Source: Paragordius varius
Taxonomy: Eukaryota; Nematomorpha
Direction: 5' to 3'
Length of the DNA stretch: 64,000 bases
Assembly (NCBI GenBank): GCA_964247055.1
Contig: OZ176060.1
Coordinates: 1,364,001-1,428,000 of the forward strand
This document shows positions 1-12,240 of the stretch, piece by piece. A program made the translations under genes and the position numbers. The stretch's first letter is position 1. The number at the start of each line of letters is the position of its first letter. The notes under the pieces were generated by a model. The model did no database searches, was not told where the DNA came from, and was given only the letters and a program-made list of their open reading frames with translations.

Positions 1-145
1 TTTAAAATAAATGATTTAAAAGTTATATATGTGAAAACATAGATATATTTTCTAAATAAACGATAATTAATAGAGAAAAGTTAATAGCGAAAGGTATAAT
101 CGAGGCTTAGTATAAAAAAACGGAATTTCAAACTCTTAATTTAAC

Positions 146-1173
146 CTTGTGATGACATTAGGAGATTAACGTATTCCAGCACGTCCAAAAAGAGTTCATT
201 ACGGCGATACTTTATACCTTCTCGGCGCCAACCAATTTGCCCCGTGACCTGAGATGTGATTTGAGCTTGTTCTTCACGTGACTAATGTTACACAAGGAAA
301 AAAATGTGACAAATAATTGGTTTATATAGACTTCAAAATTTTTGAAAAAAATAGAAAAATGAAAAATAGCGTATTATCAAAACAATTAATAAGAGTATTA
401 ATATAATGCAAAATTTTTGTAATATTTATCAAATAATTTTGTAAAAAAATTATTTATAGAAAAGACATAAAAAGTCCGATTTAAAAATTATTTAAAATAA
501 AGAATAAGGGTTTTTGGGTTATATTGATCTAACATTTATTGTTCAAAAAATATTAGTATTTAGCAGATTACCTGAGATTTGATACCTTGCTGAGTTATAA
601 ATGTTTTAAGTATTCCGACATCAGTATTTTGCACGTAACCAAAATCCAATATTTCTAAACAAATCTCAAATTAGCTTATAAAAAATTAATAAATAAATTC
701 CATGGGTGTATTATATATAAAACTCTCCTGACAATGTGTTTGGGAAAAATTTATTATCAGTAAATTACAAGCCATAAAATAAAAAAAATTACCATCTAAA
801 AGTTCATATATAAGGACAAAATTATTTTTGACGTTATCCTCAGTAATTTTCCCAAAATATTGATTCATTAGGTAAACGAGCCGATTAAGGAATTCGAATA
901 CCATGGCAGCATTCACATTTTGTTTCGTTACGGCCGTGATCCATAAATTAGATCTTCGAATGGCAAAAAAATTAGTTCTAGCAATACTGGTTACAGGTGA
1001 TCGGATTTGTTGTCTTGCATGAATTACATTAACGCGAAATGCATCAACAGCGTTTCGGCTATAAAAAAAGAAATCGTTTACAATTCTTAAAGAATTTACC
1101 CAATGTTATCTCGATAAATGCGGGATATGAGAACTTCGCCTTTGTGATTATAGATAAAGATTGCACCAATCAT
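146..1173 (-). CDS. AP2M1: AP-2 complex subunit mu, 5' half (four exons)
   Basis: The mu subunit of the clathrin adaptor AP-2 binds cargo tails and phosphoinositides at the plasma membrane during endocytosis. The exons on the minus strand are 1173-1100, 1058-793, 654-572 and 281-146. They splice in frame into about 186 residues. The start reads [18 protein letters not shown], followed by [27 protein letters not shown], the [12 protein letters not shown] stretch, [13 protein letters not shown], and [20 protein letters not shown], matching the N-terminal longin-like domain and linker of animal AP-2 mu almost residue for residue. The introns are 41, 138 and 290 nt, each with GT and AG ends. The ATG lies two bases after an AG acceptor-like site, so a 5' UTR intron or a trans-splice site is possible. 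The mu homology domain must lie beyond the left edge. Identity is near certain; only the 3' half is missing. Confidence 0.96.
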
Positions 1174-2329
1174 ACCTGAAATGTGTACCGATTAATTTTT
1201 TGAAAGCATGTTGGCCCGTGTAAAACAATGCACGAGGAAAAATAATGTAACTCATCAAAATAATTTTTTAAATAATATTCGTAAGCTTAACAGTTGGTTT
1301 TATATTACAATTGGTTGTCCCAGGTAACTTAAAAAATATATATTATTTACAAATTAAGAGCTAAGTTTTATGCTTTAAATAATAATAATAAACTATATAA
1401 TTTAGATAAAATTTATTTAGGATAAAACATTCGCAATCAAACTTGGTAGCCATTTTAATTTAAGAACTTTTGGAAAATCAGAAATACGAAACATATATAT
1501 GTAAATAATAACTTACTACAACACATTTTCAGTGTTTTAATTCAAATTGGGGTGGTTCGATACGCGCTTGTTAAAATTAAATATATTAATTAAATCATGG
1601 CATTATATTATTAATAAATCGTAATATGATTCAAAAATACTTGATATTATTTGCTGAGAAGTAAAAACCAAAGGTAAAAACTTAGACATGACATGTGCAA
1701 AAACTAAATATAATAATAATGCAAAATATACCTTTTTGTTTATATTAATGTTAAATGTGATTTTAATAAAATAATAAACTTAATTTTAAGCATAGAATCC
1801 AATAGACACGATATTTGGCAAACATGTTGTAAAAAAATGGCGTCCAAGTAGTTGATATGGTACTTTTTTTCCAAAACTGAATATTATTTAAATATTTTAT
1901 TTATATATAATAAAATAGAAGCATATATTGGAACCGTTTCTTTCAGCATCTTTTTAAAAATCAAATAATATTGCTTGAGGTATTTAGGTTCCATTTGAAT
2001 CGAAGTATTAAGCGAAGTAACGAAAAAAATCACTTCATTACATTTTTTTATGCGCGATAATATTTTAAGGTAATTATCTAGAAACTAGCAAAGACACTGC
2101 TATAAAAGCATTTTTGGTTAAAATGTGGTTATTAAAACTTCTTCTTCTGTATTAGATATAAACTAGAAATTTTTACAGCTATTTGACTTTTAGAGCCCCT
2201 AATTCAGATAGCGAAAACACGATTGAAAAAAATATCTGATTAAAGCATAAAATATCAAAAAGTTGGTAATAGGTGTAATTTAAAAGCTTTTCAAAGTTAA
2301 AATATATAACTATTAAATTCATTTACTGT
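1174..2329. other. Intergenic AT-rich DNA
   Basis: This is very AT-rich sequence upstream of AP2M1. I see no exon-like stretch, RNA gene or recognisable repeat. The AP2M1 promoter should lie near 1,180-1,500, but no motif is distinctive enough to call. Confidence 0.5.
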
Positions 2330-2900
2330 ATCCACACAAAAAGATCCGATGAAATAGACATTCTTATAAGAAATGTATCAGGATTACCAGAGTACTTTTG
2401 TGTTTGGGTTACAAGTGATTAAAGAAAGATTTTCACATTTTTATGGTAGGTGCTCTATATCAGAAAATGGTAGGATTTGCATACATTTTTTGAATTAAAA
2501 TTTTTTGGTAAAAGCTAAATATTTTATCCGAAAAATATGAAAATATATTATACAGCACATTTAAAAGAAACAACATTATCAAATTTTAATTTTAAGATGT
2601 GGGCTCAACTCTTTTTTCTTTTCAATGGGCTAGTCCTTTTATAAACGCAACTATGCCGGGATAACGTGAAAATAAATTAAGATAAAGGTTAAATTTTAAT
2701 ATCAACTAAAAATATTAAATTTTTAACATAATTTTGTTGTTGTACAACTATAATCATGTTGGAAACGGTTTTAAAACGCTTTAAGATATTATACAAACCC
2801 TTTTTCTATATTATTAGATGATGAACATGTCTATCATTTTAAAATCATATGTTAAAGGTTGATTTTACAAATATTTTTTGTGAATATTTGTAAATAAACA
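2330..2900. repeat. Dispersed repeat family R, copy 1
   Basis: The segment shares runs with two or three other places in the window: 47,740-48,180, 59,290-59,600 and, weakly, 36,190-36,370. Shared words include ATGTATCAGGATTA, GCATATTTTTTTAAA-like tracts and AATGGGCTAGT followed by a weakly conserved AACG...ATGCC stretch. There is no coding sequence and no clear terminal repeat. It is probably an old non-autonomous transposon. The boundaries are approximate. Confidence 0.45.
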
Positions 2901-2944
2901 AATATATATAAATTTGAAAAGGACAATTACACTGTGACACAACA

Positions 2945-4143
2945 TTTTCTGGATCCAAATTTATTATTATTTTCTGATTCCTTATGGTATTGTGATCAGA
3001 TTTTTGTAAAAAAATATTTACTTACCCAGGTCGGTTTCGAGATATGGGACTTTTTCTATATTTAGACATATACAATATTTTCTCGTTTGTAAATATTTTT
3101 CATTAGATCAACAAATAATATGTGGCTTATAATACAAATTTTATTATAGACCACCAATTTATCCTTAAAATAGAAAAAATAAACTCAAAATATTCAATAC
3201 TTTTTGTTTTAGGGGGCAAAAACCCTCAAAAACGGGGGAACTTAACATTTTTTGACACAAATATTTTTCATCTTATTAAATGAAAACACATTTTATTTTA
3301 TGTTCTTGGATGTTAGTAATGTTTGTTTATTTATAAATATCATTGTGTAATAGCTTTGTGGACTTTTATTTTAAAAAATAAATTTAATTTTTACATCTTT
3401 TTTGCTGTTTTTTTATCTAAAAAAGCTAAATTTTACTCAGCTGCATATAATATATTCTTTATTTCATATGATATTTTTAAATATTTCCTACACTTAAATA
3501 TACTCTATATCAGCATTTTCATCAAGAATATCTTAGTATATACCCAAAATGTACAAAAAATATAATTATCACCCACATTTTTTTAAAAACGCCGCAGTTT
3601 TAATAGGGCCGCAGGTATTATACATTTAATTTTAGGTTACGAGTCTTTTGAACGATGTGGTGTTTAAATCTAAAATGCAACCCAAAGAAAAAGAGGCATA
3701 GGTTGCATTGCGAACTTTTACTTAAAAATTTTTGGGAAATTAAAAAATAACAATTACCTGGAATTAGTTAATCGACTTTTTCTATAGGATGGGTATGTAT
3801 GTTATAATCCTATGTTATTTAAACATTTATATTCTTTTTTATCCAAAAATATAGGATGCCGCATGAATCTAAAGCTACATATGGTGAATTCCCATTAGGT
3901 TTTTCCCAAAGACGCCATCACAAAAAGAGCCGAAAAGGGACATCAGTTTTAAATCTTTCGAAAAAACTTATCGAAATAATATAAATTTAATTTGCGATTA
4001 TATATATATATATATATATGTATATAATATATAAATTATAATTTTATTTTACTTTCATTCAAAATCAAGATAGATTATCCGTGTCTTTTTGACCAAAATA
4101 TACACTTTCTTTAATATTTACTCCAATTAATTGAAGCATTAAA
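2945..4143 (+). repeat. Left arm of a 1.2-kb inverted duplication
   Basis: The arm is repeated in reverse orientation at 5,221-6,420, with the axis at 4,682. Outside differences in a TA microsatellite and scattered single bases, the arms match through the whole length I compared, including a mirrored 80-codon open frame. A more diverged third copy in the same orientation as this arm lies at 6,490-7,650. The arms flank a LINE fragment. The high identity suggests a recent inverted duplication. Confidence 0.85.
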
Positions 4144-4155
4144 TTACATGTTTTC

Positions 4156-5160
4156 ACTCGTGAGAGCGGTCATGTTATATAACTTGTCTCGCCATAGTAC
4201 TCTATCTATGGCGTCTTCTGCATTAAGCTCGTATTCTGCTAACTCTTTTTACTGTATACCCATTTCGATTTAGGCCGCCCACGTCCTCGTTTTCCTTCAA
4301 CTATATGACTATCTATTATTTTTGCAATATGATTAGTCTCCTTTCAATGTGCCCCAACCAACGTACCCTATTTTTTGACATTCTTTTCACTATTGATTTA
4401 ATATCTGTGCTCCCACGAATAAATCTATTCTCAATTCTATACTCTGTTGTTACCCCACACATCATTCTAAGCATTTTCAGTTCAGTCACGTTGAAATGTC
4501 TTTCTTCGGATTTTTTGACACTCCATGTTGAGGGTTGAACAACTGAACTCTATATCTTACCTTTCACTCTAACATCAATATTTGGATCCCATAACACGCT
4601 TGAAATTTTTTTCCAATTTATCCAACTGCTCTTTATTTTTAAATTAATATCATCGGTCAACGATCCAACTGAACTTAACTTAGCCCCCAAATATTTGCAC
4701 CTTTCTTTACCCTTTACAACCCAACTATCATCAACTTCCATTTCATGTTGTGGACCCCCAAAAGTAATAAGTTCGGTTTTTGCTTTATTTACTTTAAGAC
4801 CTTATTGATTCAGTATAATGACCCATCTGTTTACCGTTCGCTTTAACTCAGCCAATGAATCAGAAAAGATGATTATGTCATCTGCATACATTACGTCAAA
4901 CCTGACCTTACATTAACGACCTTGGCTATCTCGTCCATACAAATTATAAACAATAAGGGGCTGAGTGATGACCTTCGTAGACTCCGTGCTTTATTGAAAA
5001 GGGCTATGACAAACCTTGTGGAGTTTTAATCCTGGAGGTGTGCAATTTGTACATTATTTGTAACAACGTGATATAACTTTCTGTCACCTTTTTACGACGG
5101 AGACTTCAACAAATAGTTTATCTAGGAATCCTGTCAGAAGACTTTTCTCTCTCAATTAAA
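4156..5160 (-). mobile_element. Non-LTR retrotransposon (LINE) fragment, RT and C-terminal region
   Basis: Read on the minus strand, the segment encodes LSPLLFIICMDEIAKVV, then FDVMYADDIIIFS with the YADD polymerase box, a KCKYLGAKLSS-type stretch within 4,741-4,550, and a C-terminal end of the form DAIDRVLWRDKLYN near 4,200. This is the reverse transcriptase from the motif just before the catalytic box to the C-terminus. Stops and frameshifts interrupt it and no endonuclease part is present, so it is a dead 5'-truncated copy. It occupies the spacer between the two inverted arms. Confidence 0.85.
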
Positions 5161-5220
5161 ACCCCGTGTAACTCTTTCAATGAGAATTATATATTAAATT
5201 ATACGCAAATCCTCATTTAA

Positions 5221-6420
5221 TGCTTCAATTAATTAGAGTAAATATTAAAGAAAGTATATATTTTGGTCAAAAAGACACGGATCTATCTTGATTTTGAATG
5301 AAAGTAAAATAAAATAATAATTTATTTAGTATATATATATATAAATATATATATATAAATATATAATCGCAAATTAAATTTATATTATTTCGATAAGTTT
5401 TTTCGAAAGATTTAAAATTAATGTCCTTTTTCGGCTCTTTTTGTGATGGCGTCTTTGGGAAAAACCTAATGGGAATTCACCATATGTAGCTTTAGATTCA
5501 TGCGGCATCCTATATTTTTGGATAAAAAAGAATATAAATGTTTAAATAACATAGGATTATAACATACATACCCATCCTATAGAAAAAGTCGATTAACTAA
5601 TTCCAGGTAATTGTTATTTTTTAATTTCCCAAAAATTTTTAAGTAAAAGTTCGCAATGCAACCTATGCCTCTTTTTCTTTGGGTTGCATTTTAGATTTAA
5701 ACACCACATCGTTCAAAAGACTCGTAACCTAAAATTAAATGTATAATACCTGCGGCCCTATTAAAACTGCGGCGTTTTTAAAAAAATGTGGGTGATAATT
5801 ATATTTTTTGTACATTTTGGGTATATACTAAGATATTCTTGATGAAAATGCTGATATAGAGTATATTTAAGTGTAGGAAATATTTAAAAATATCATATGA
5901 AATAAAGAATATATTATATGCAGCTGAGTAAAATTTAGCTTTTTTAGATAAAAAAACAGCAAAAAAGATGTAAAAATTAAATTTATTTTTTAAAATAAAA
6001 GTCCACAAAGCTATTACACAATGATATTTATAAATAAACAAACATTACTAACATCCAAGAACATAAAATAAAATGTGTTTTCATTTAATAAGATGAAAAA
6101 TATTTGTGTCAAAAAATGTTAAGTTCCCCCGTTTTTGAGGGTTTTTGCCCCCTAAAACAAAAAGTATTGAATATTTTGAGTTTATTTTTTCTATTTTAAG
6201 GATAAATTGGTGGTCTATAATAAAATTTGTATTATAAGCCACATATTATTTGTTGATCTAATGAAAAATATTTATAAACGAGAAAATATTGTATATTGTA
6301 TATGTCTAAATATGGAAAAAGTCCCATATCTCGAAACCGACCTGGGTAAGTAAAAATTTTTTTTGCACAAATCTGATCACAATACCATAAGGAATCAGAA
6401 AATATTAATAAATTTGGATC
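5221..6420 (-). repeat. Right arm of the 1.2-kb inverted duplication
   Basis: This is the reverse-complement partner of 2,945-4,143. Beyond 6,420 the homology continues loosely through an ACACTGTG-like word on both sides and then fades. The 80-codon frame at 6,041-5,799 is the mirror of 3,323-3,565 and has the low-complexity composition expected of AT-rich non-coding DNA. Confidence 0.85.
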
Positions 6421-6489
6421 CTGAAAATTGACCCTAAATTTTGTTGCACAGTGTTATCTTGAAAAATTCTGAGTGGTTGAAATGTTTAT

Positions 6490-7650
6490 AACTGTGCAAC
6501 AAAATTCGGAGCCAATTACCTGGATCTTAAATTTTATTTTCTGTGGATCTGATCTAGGAAAAAAATTTTACTTATCGAGCACATTTTAGAGATATGGGAT
6601 TTTTCCTAATTTGGACAATTTCAAATTTTGTTTTTTTTTAGGTAAACAAATAGTATGTGGCCTATAACGATATATTTATTATAGACCTATTTATCTTCAA
6701 AAAAATAACTCAAAATATCCATTACTTCTCTTCTAGAGGGCAAAAACCCCAAAAATTGGGTAAGTCAACAATTTTTGACACAAATATTTTTTATTATTAT
6801 AATTCAGTAAAACAAATCTAATCTATGTTTGGATGTCAATAATGTTTGTAACATCAATATCATTATCAAATACATTTGTTGACTTTTAACTTTAGAATTA
6901 AATTTAATTTTTACACCTTTTTTGCTGTTTTATTTGAAGCTAAATTTTATTCAGCTGGAGGGAGATAATTCTTTATTTTATCTGATATTTTGAAATGTTG
7001 CTCATATATCTGGTGAACAATGCTAAATTTTATGCCTACAAATAATATATAATCCTATCAAAGTATGATATCCCACGGGTAAAAATATCGTATCTCACAT
7101 CAATTTAAGATAAACTATTAAAACTGTAAGGGTGTCGTTTGTGGACCGTTGTAGTAGGAAATTAAAATCTATCGAATATCTAAACTTTCCTTGCGCAATT
7201 CGTCCAGTTCCTCACTCCCCTGACCGTGTGAGTGGTCAACACTAAGAAGCACCACGCAAAAAGGGCCTTAAGAAATTATGAAGTTGGGCCCAAAAATCAG
7301 ATATTTTCCCCGTTAATATCGGTTAACTTGTCTCCATTGCACACACTGCTTGGATTGGCCAAAACATTTTTGTCTAATCTGGATAAAAATGACAAAGCTT
7401 GGGCCATTTCGGAAAATTTAGGATGCACCCGCAAAAATTAACGCGACAGTTTTGATAGGGCCATATATATTATACATTTAATTTAGGTGGCGACTCTTTT
7501 CAACGATTTGGCGTTTAAATCCAAAAAAGACCTGCATGGGTTGCATCGCGAACTTTTTCCAGAATTTTTTGAAAAATACAAAAATAACAATTACAGGAAA
7601 TTAGCCAATTGTTTAATCAACTCTTTCTATAGGATAAGTATGTATAATAT
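6490..7650 (+). mobile_element. Diverged copy of the arm sequence with relics of an unidentified element protein
   Basis: This copy matches 2,945-3,830 in order and orientation. It preserves coding sense better than the arms do. Around 7,232-7,441 it reads LSPLHTLLGLAKTFLSNLDK and SENLGCTRKN. Around 7,487-7,640 it reads FFEKYKNNNYRKLANCLINS. These remind me of a repeat-associated invertebrate protein type with an LPPLHIKLG-like motif, but I cannot name the family with confidence. Several stops and frame changes interrupt it. Confidence 0.5.
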
Positions 7651-7689
7651 AATACACATGTATTTTTCTAGTTTTCTTTTATGCCAATG

Positions 7690-8262
7690 TCGATGTAAAA
7701 ACACGTTTGTTGTCCCGAGGCTGATAATATTGTGCTCCCATAGTTTGAATCTGATGTTCTATTATTTGTATTGTTGTTGAGCTTGTAGTCGATTATCGAC
7801 CATCTCGATTTTATAAAACTTACTGCTCTAGGTTCTGTCGTGGACTTTTTGACCTAGTTTTTGCAGTGACATTTTGGAAAGTGATAAAATTTTGTCTATT
7901 AAACATAAATCTTCGTCAACATCCTCTCTTGACTTTACTTTTTATATCACAATATTCTTTTCCAAAGAATGTCCTCGAATAATGTGTCCAAAATAACCGA
8001 ATTTTTGTTTTATTATTTTACCACGAAGCGTTGTTTGCGCGTTGATTTTGTTTACAATTTCGATGTTCTTTACTTTGTCCTTCCATGTTATACCAAGTAT
8101 ATTGCTCCAGCAGAACATTTCAAAAGCTTTTATTCTTTTCATGTCATAACTTTTAATAGTCAGTTTTCCCAACCGTATATATTATGTTGTTGTAGCTAAG
8201 ATCGAGAAGTTGTCTCTATTTCTTAAGTATAGTTACGCCATATTGTACGGTTAGGTGTGATG
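7690..8262 (-). mobile_element. LINE 2, 3' portion
   Basis: This is the last of three pieces of one minus-strand LINE, at 13,480-12,556, 9,277-8,949 and 8,262-7,690. The piece encodes a stretch that includes RIKAFEMFCWSNILGITWKD and KQKFGYFGHIIRG, typical of the region downstream of the reverse transcriptase in RTE/CR1-like LINEs. The right end abuts a hAT MITE with an 8-bp duplication, so the LINE was in place first. Confidence 0.8.
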
Positions 8263-8948
8263 GGGTTGTGCATTTGACTGCTTTTTCAAAAAAGTCCGGT
8301 GAGACCCAGTCAGACCATGGTCACGACCAATTTTTTCTTAAGTAAATATAATGTCATATTGGAGATTGTAAAATAATGCTGATTGCGTTTCACTAATAAT
8401 TTCATGTTTTTTCTTAAAAGTTTGTGTCATACATTTTTTATTTTATTATCAACAAATATATTTAATCAAATTTATTCAAAAGTTTTATTTTGAAATAATT
8501 TTGCCATATTTTTGTGGTCTTCTAAATCTTTTAAATATCTTTTAACTCGATATTTCAAAAAATATTACCTAGTTTGTTTTACACTTTTTTCATCCATAAT
8601 TTAATATCCAAATATAAGATGTTTTTTTATTTTAATGGTTCACACATAGGTATTTACATCAAGGCTTGATGGTTTTGTTAATCGAAAATGGATATGCTTA
8701 AATGCTTATGTTATAAGGATGCATGTTAAGATATTGTTAAATAAGCCTATTTAAATATCGATTATTTAATATATATATATATTTAATTTATATAAAATAT
8801 ATTAAAAAACAATAAAATCTTACTACCTCTTCAAAAAAATTTGATAGCGATTTTTCAAAATATATATGTTTTTTAAATACCATGGTCAAAAAATAAACCC
8901 ACCTGGTCATGACCGTCTATTGACCGTGTCATGACTTCAGTACAACCC
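8263..8948. mobile_element. hAT-type MITE inserted in LINE 2
   Basis: The ends GGGTTGTGCAT and, reversed, GGGTTGTACTG form short terminal inverted repeats. They are flanked by imperfect 8-bp target duplications, GTGTGATG at 8,255-8,262 and TAGTGATG at 8,949-8,956. Subterminal GGTCA and TGACC words occur near both ends. There is no coding sequence. LINE coding sense resumes on both sides, which supports the boundaries. Confidence 0.7.
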
Positions 8949-9277
8949 TAGTGATGGCTATGAACTGTTGCATTGATAGTTGTTTCTTTAGTTAAATTAT
9001 CGATCGAACGCATTCATCTGCCACGTTTTCTTAAACCTTCAACTTTGCCCGACATAAGCTGATACTCCAAGTTTTTGGTTCTAGTGATGTGGCCGAATTA
9101 AGATAGTTTCATTTTAAAACATTAGCCGTATTTGCATATTTCAGGTTTAAATCGAGTCATAGACATGGTTTTTGATTCCTGTCCAATTTCTCTGTAGCAA
9201 TTTTATCCAGCACCACATTTCGAATGCATTGATATATCCTACATTACCTCTCTTTATTGTCCAACTCTCTGCAGCGT
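8949..9277 (-). mobile_element. LINE 2, middle portion
   Basis: A minus-strand LINE remnant between the hAT MITE and the large hAT element. Read on the minus strand it carries a LINE-like NVVLDKIATEK-type stretch around 9,210. It ends exactly at the target duplication of the hAT at 9,278. Confidence 0.65.
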
Positions 9278-10556
9278 CAGCGGCGTACCGATGGGGAGGG
9301 GGGCAAGGAGGTGCATTATGCACCGGGCGCCTAAATGATTTTTTTAAATTAAATTTAAATTATGCGAAAATAATTATAACTTTCAAGTAAGATTTTTCAG
9401 CAACTTAGGTAATCCCTAAAATAATATAATTTATATAAATGAGATCAAGATCAAACATTATGCAAAAAACAACTTTCATTATACCTTTCAACATGTACAA
9501 ACTTATTTTTTCGCGTAAAAAACGTTTCTTTATCAAGCACATATTAAATTCTTTTGTCTTTAATTAAATTATTTTAAATTCTCGCTCTGTTTAAAACATT
9601 ATCTCTTAATTTTATAAATAATTCCATTTTTATTTTAACATATTCAATTTTAAAACCCAATTTATTTTATTTAAATCCCCAAGATCATTTCATCTCTAAC
9701 AAGGTATATTAACATAACCTTGCTTTTTATATTTACTTTCTTTTTCATCATATATCAATGCCTTAACTCAGCGGTTAATCAAATAACAAAAAATCCAGGA
9801 AAGAGATTAAAACAAATAAAATGCGAATGAGTATGAAATCTTATTTACGAAAAAATCTGACCTAACATTGAAAAAGTGTATGCGACACAAACATAATGGC
9901 ACCCCTTAATAATAACTTTAACATACCTGACACCCTAGTTATTGATCCAATATATAGAGATGAAACTAATACTATTAGTAAATTCAAGCCTTACACTTAT
10001 AGAGTTTAATGATGTCGCCCTTTAAAAATGATAATGTTCCTCCCGTAATATCTAATCAGCTTTGCACAAAAAGATTATTCGTGGATCTCATGTATATCAA
10101 AATAAATGGCATCTCTTTGAAACAAAAAACCATCGTTCAACGCCTCAATCTTGGTATTTGGACGTATCGATAAAAAAGAAGGATTGAAGTTGAGAGGTCT
10201 TGCTTTTTATATTCACCAAAGAGCAGATCTGTGTATTGTTATTGATGCCTACTTTTTGATCGATTTTATTACATCGAATATTAGCCTGCATATTTCTAAT
10301 CATCCACAATCTCCCTTTTCGAGGACATGTTGCAAGTTTAATGTATCTAGATGACTCAACACCGAATCCTGGATCTCTTATCTTTGCTAAAACTTGTAGA
10401 TTGGTTTGACCCAATAATGGGAGAACATGTGAGATCCAAAATCCAAAACGAGTTTATAAATCTTTTAGCTGAGTTAAAGCTAAATTGATCAATGACCTAA
10501 AAAAAGTAAATATTATGGACTTATTTGAGTGGGTAACAACGAGGGTTTGTAATGGA

Positions 10557-11771
10557 AATGATGTTAGAGTCGTCGTAAAATAACGCAAAAATAAAATATA
10601 ATCTATTAATTCTCGAATTTTCGCCATAGGCATCATCAGGAGATTAGTTAAGAAAAATATATCTAAAATAAGATAATAAAAATTAAATGAAAAAAAAATG
10701 AACAAAATCATGGTTGATATTACTTTTATAGGAAAAAATCACAAAAGAACCGTTAGTGGACAAAAGAAAGAAAGAAAGAAAGATCACAAAGAAACCGTTG
10801 TGATATAAAATAATCAAATGTGCATTTTCTATAAATAAAATAATAATTTAACATGAAACAATGTAAGCACAAAATTATTAAAATTTAAGTACACTGTAAA
10901 ATGGTTTGTGATTAAAAATTCGATAATTTTTGATAAACGATTCAGTTTCAGGGTTTTTATCTTTCCTTTCTTCACGGAGATTAAGTAAACCATCATCTGC
11001 GCTCTGTGTAAAGAGTGCTTCTTTTGTTATCCTTGAACTATACTCTCTTTCCACAGTTTAAACGTCAATTCTGTTTGAGCACTCATGGTTGTTATCCATG
11101 CAATGCAGAAACATGACTGAACTTTTGCTTTATTGATGTTCCTTATATCTTATTTTTAAGTTCCGCTTCGACTGGCCTATGTAAATTGCCGGGCAATTCT
11201 TGCATTTCAACTTGCATAACGTGTTTTCCATTTCCACTTCCTAGACTTTAACATTTTTAAAACGTTCGATGTTGGTTTATAAACCACTTTTATGGTATCT
11301 TTCTTTTTTGAAATTCTCCCGAGATTTTCTGATGTAGCGCTATAGGGTAAGCACGAAATTTTACACGATTGTTTTTTCCGGAGGGATGAATAGTTTCGTC
11401 TGTTGACTGTGAGGTTTCTGTGGGAAGGATGGGTAGGCATCAATCACAAACCATTTTACATAAATTTCAATAAGTTAAATTATTATTTTATTTATAGCAT
11501 TAATTTTTTTTATAAAAAATGCACATTTGGTTTATATATTTCACAACGCCTTCTTTGTGATCTTTCTTTCTTTTGTCCATTAACGGCTCTTTTGTAATTT
11601 TTTCCTATATATAAGTAATATCAACCATGATTGTTTTTTTTTTAATTTAATTTTTATTATCTTATTTTATATATATTTTTCTTAACTACTCTCCTGATGA
11701 TGCCTATGGCCAAAATTTGAGAATCAAGAAATTTTGATTTTTAAGTTATTTTACGACGATCCCAACATTAT
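10557..11771 (-). mobile_element. Penelope-like retroelement remnant with inverted terminal repeats, nested in the hAT
   Basis: The arms at 10,557-10,905 and 11,440-11,771 are inverted copies of about 330 bp with roughly 85 percent similarity by eye. Between them the minus strand encodes a GIY-YIG nuclease region: a LGRISKKKDTIKVVYKPTSN stretch followed by CKLKCKNCPAIYIGQSKRN. Terminal repeats in inverted orientation are known for Penelope-like elements. The reverse transcriptase is absent and the element is broken. Each arm carries a hammerhead-ribozyme-like core. Confidence 0.75.
10597..10652 (-). ncRNA. Hammerhead ribozyme-like motif in the Penelope repeat
   Basis: On the minus strand the order is CTGATGA, a short GCC/GGC stem with a TAT loop, GAAA, a 3-4 bp AT-rich stem, then TTA as a possible cleavage triplet. 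AATC before the core can pair with GATT after it. One extra T sits between CTGATGA and the stem, so the fold is not perfect. Hammerhead motifs in Penelope-like terminal repeats are established. The second arm, on the plus strand near 11,694-11,740, has GGCCAAAA in place of GGCGAAA and looks inactive. Confidence 0.5.
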
Positions 11772-11929
11772 GTTATATTTGATTCAACACCAGATATAGC
11801 GCATTGTGAATAAATTTCTCAAGTTGCCAGGTATTCATTATTAGAAAAAGAGTTGTCATAAAGGAATCCTTTTGGGTTTTTTTCAGTTATACAACAAAGA
11901 TGCAATGTCAATTGAAAAGGTAATTTAGA

Positions 11930-12240
11930 AAATTTAAATATGGATAATATTCAGTTATCAAATTGTAGATCTCAATTCTATGATAATGCAGCTGTGATGT
12001 CGGGTCACATTTCAGGCGTTCAACAAAGAATTCTGGAAAAAATAAAAGAGCAATATTTAATTGTGACAATCATTCCCTAAATATAGTAGGAGTCACGATA
12101 GCAAAACAAGATGTTATTGTTGTGACTTGTTTCGGAATAATTAAAAATAACCATCTTTTTTAACTACTAGATGGGACCTATTGAAAATAAAAAAAACTGT
12201 TAAGCGTGAGACGGAGTGCTAGAATTTAAGCACTTAATGC
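11930..12240 (+). pseudogene. hAT transposase relic
   Basis: The segment encodes CRSQFYDNAAVMSGHISGVQ and, after a frame change, SLNIVGVTIAKQDVIVVTCF. These match the middle of the catalytic region of hAT transposases of the ZMYM-like group, where C-R-x-Q-x-Y-D-N-(A/G)-A-x-M-S-G is diagnostic. Later codons are interrupted by stops. It lies in the plus orientation, near the right TIR. Confidence 0.8.

Noticed and set aside
3323-3565. 80-codon open frame identical to 5,799-6,041 on the other strand
   Set aside because: It is duplicated only because it lies in the inverted arms. The product is low-complexity F/Y/I/K-rich sequence, and the older copy at 6,490-7,650 does not keep it open.
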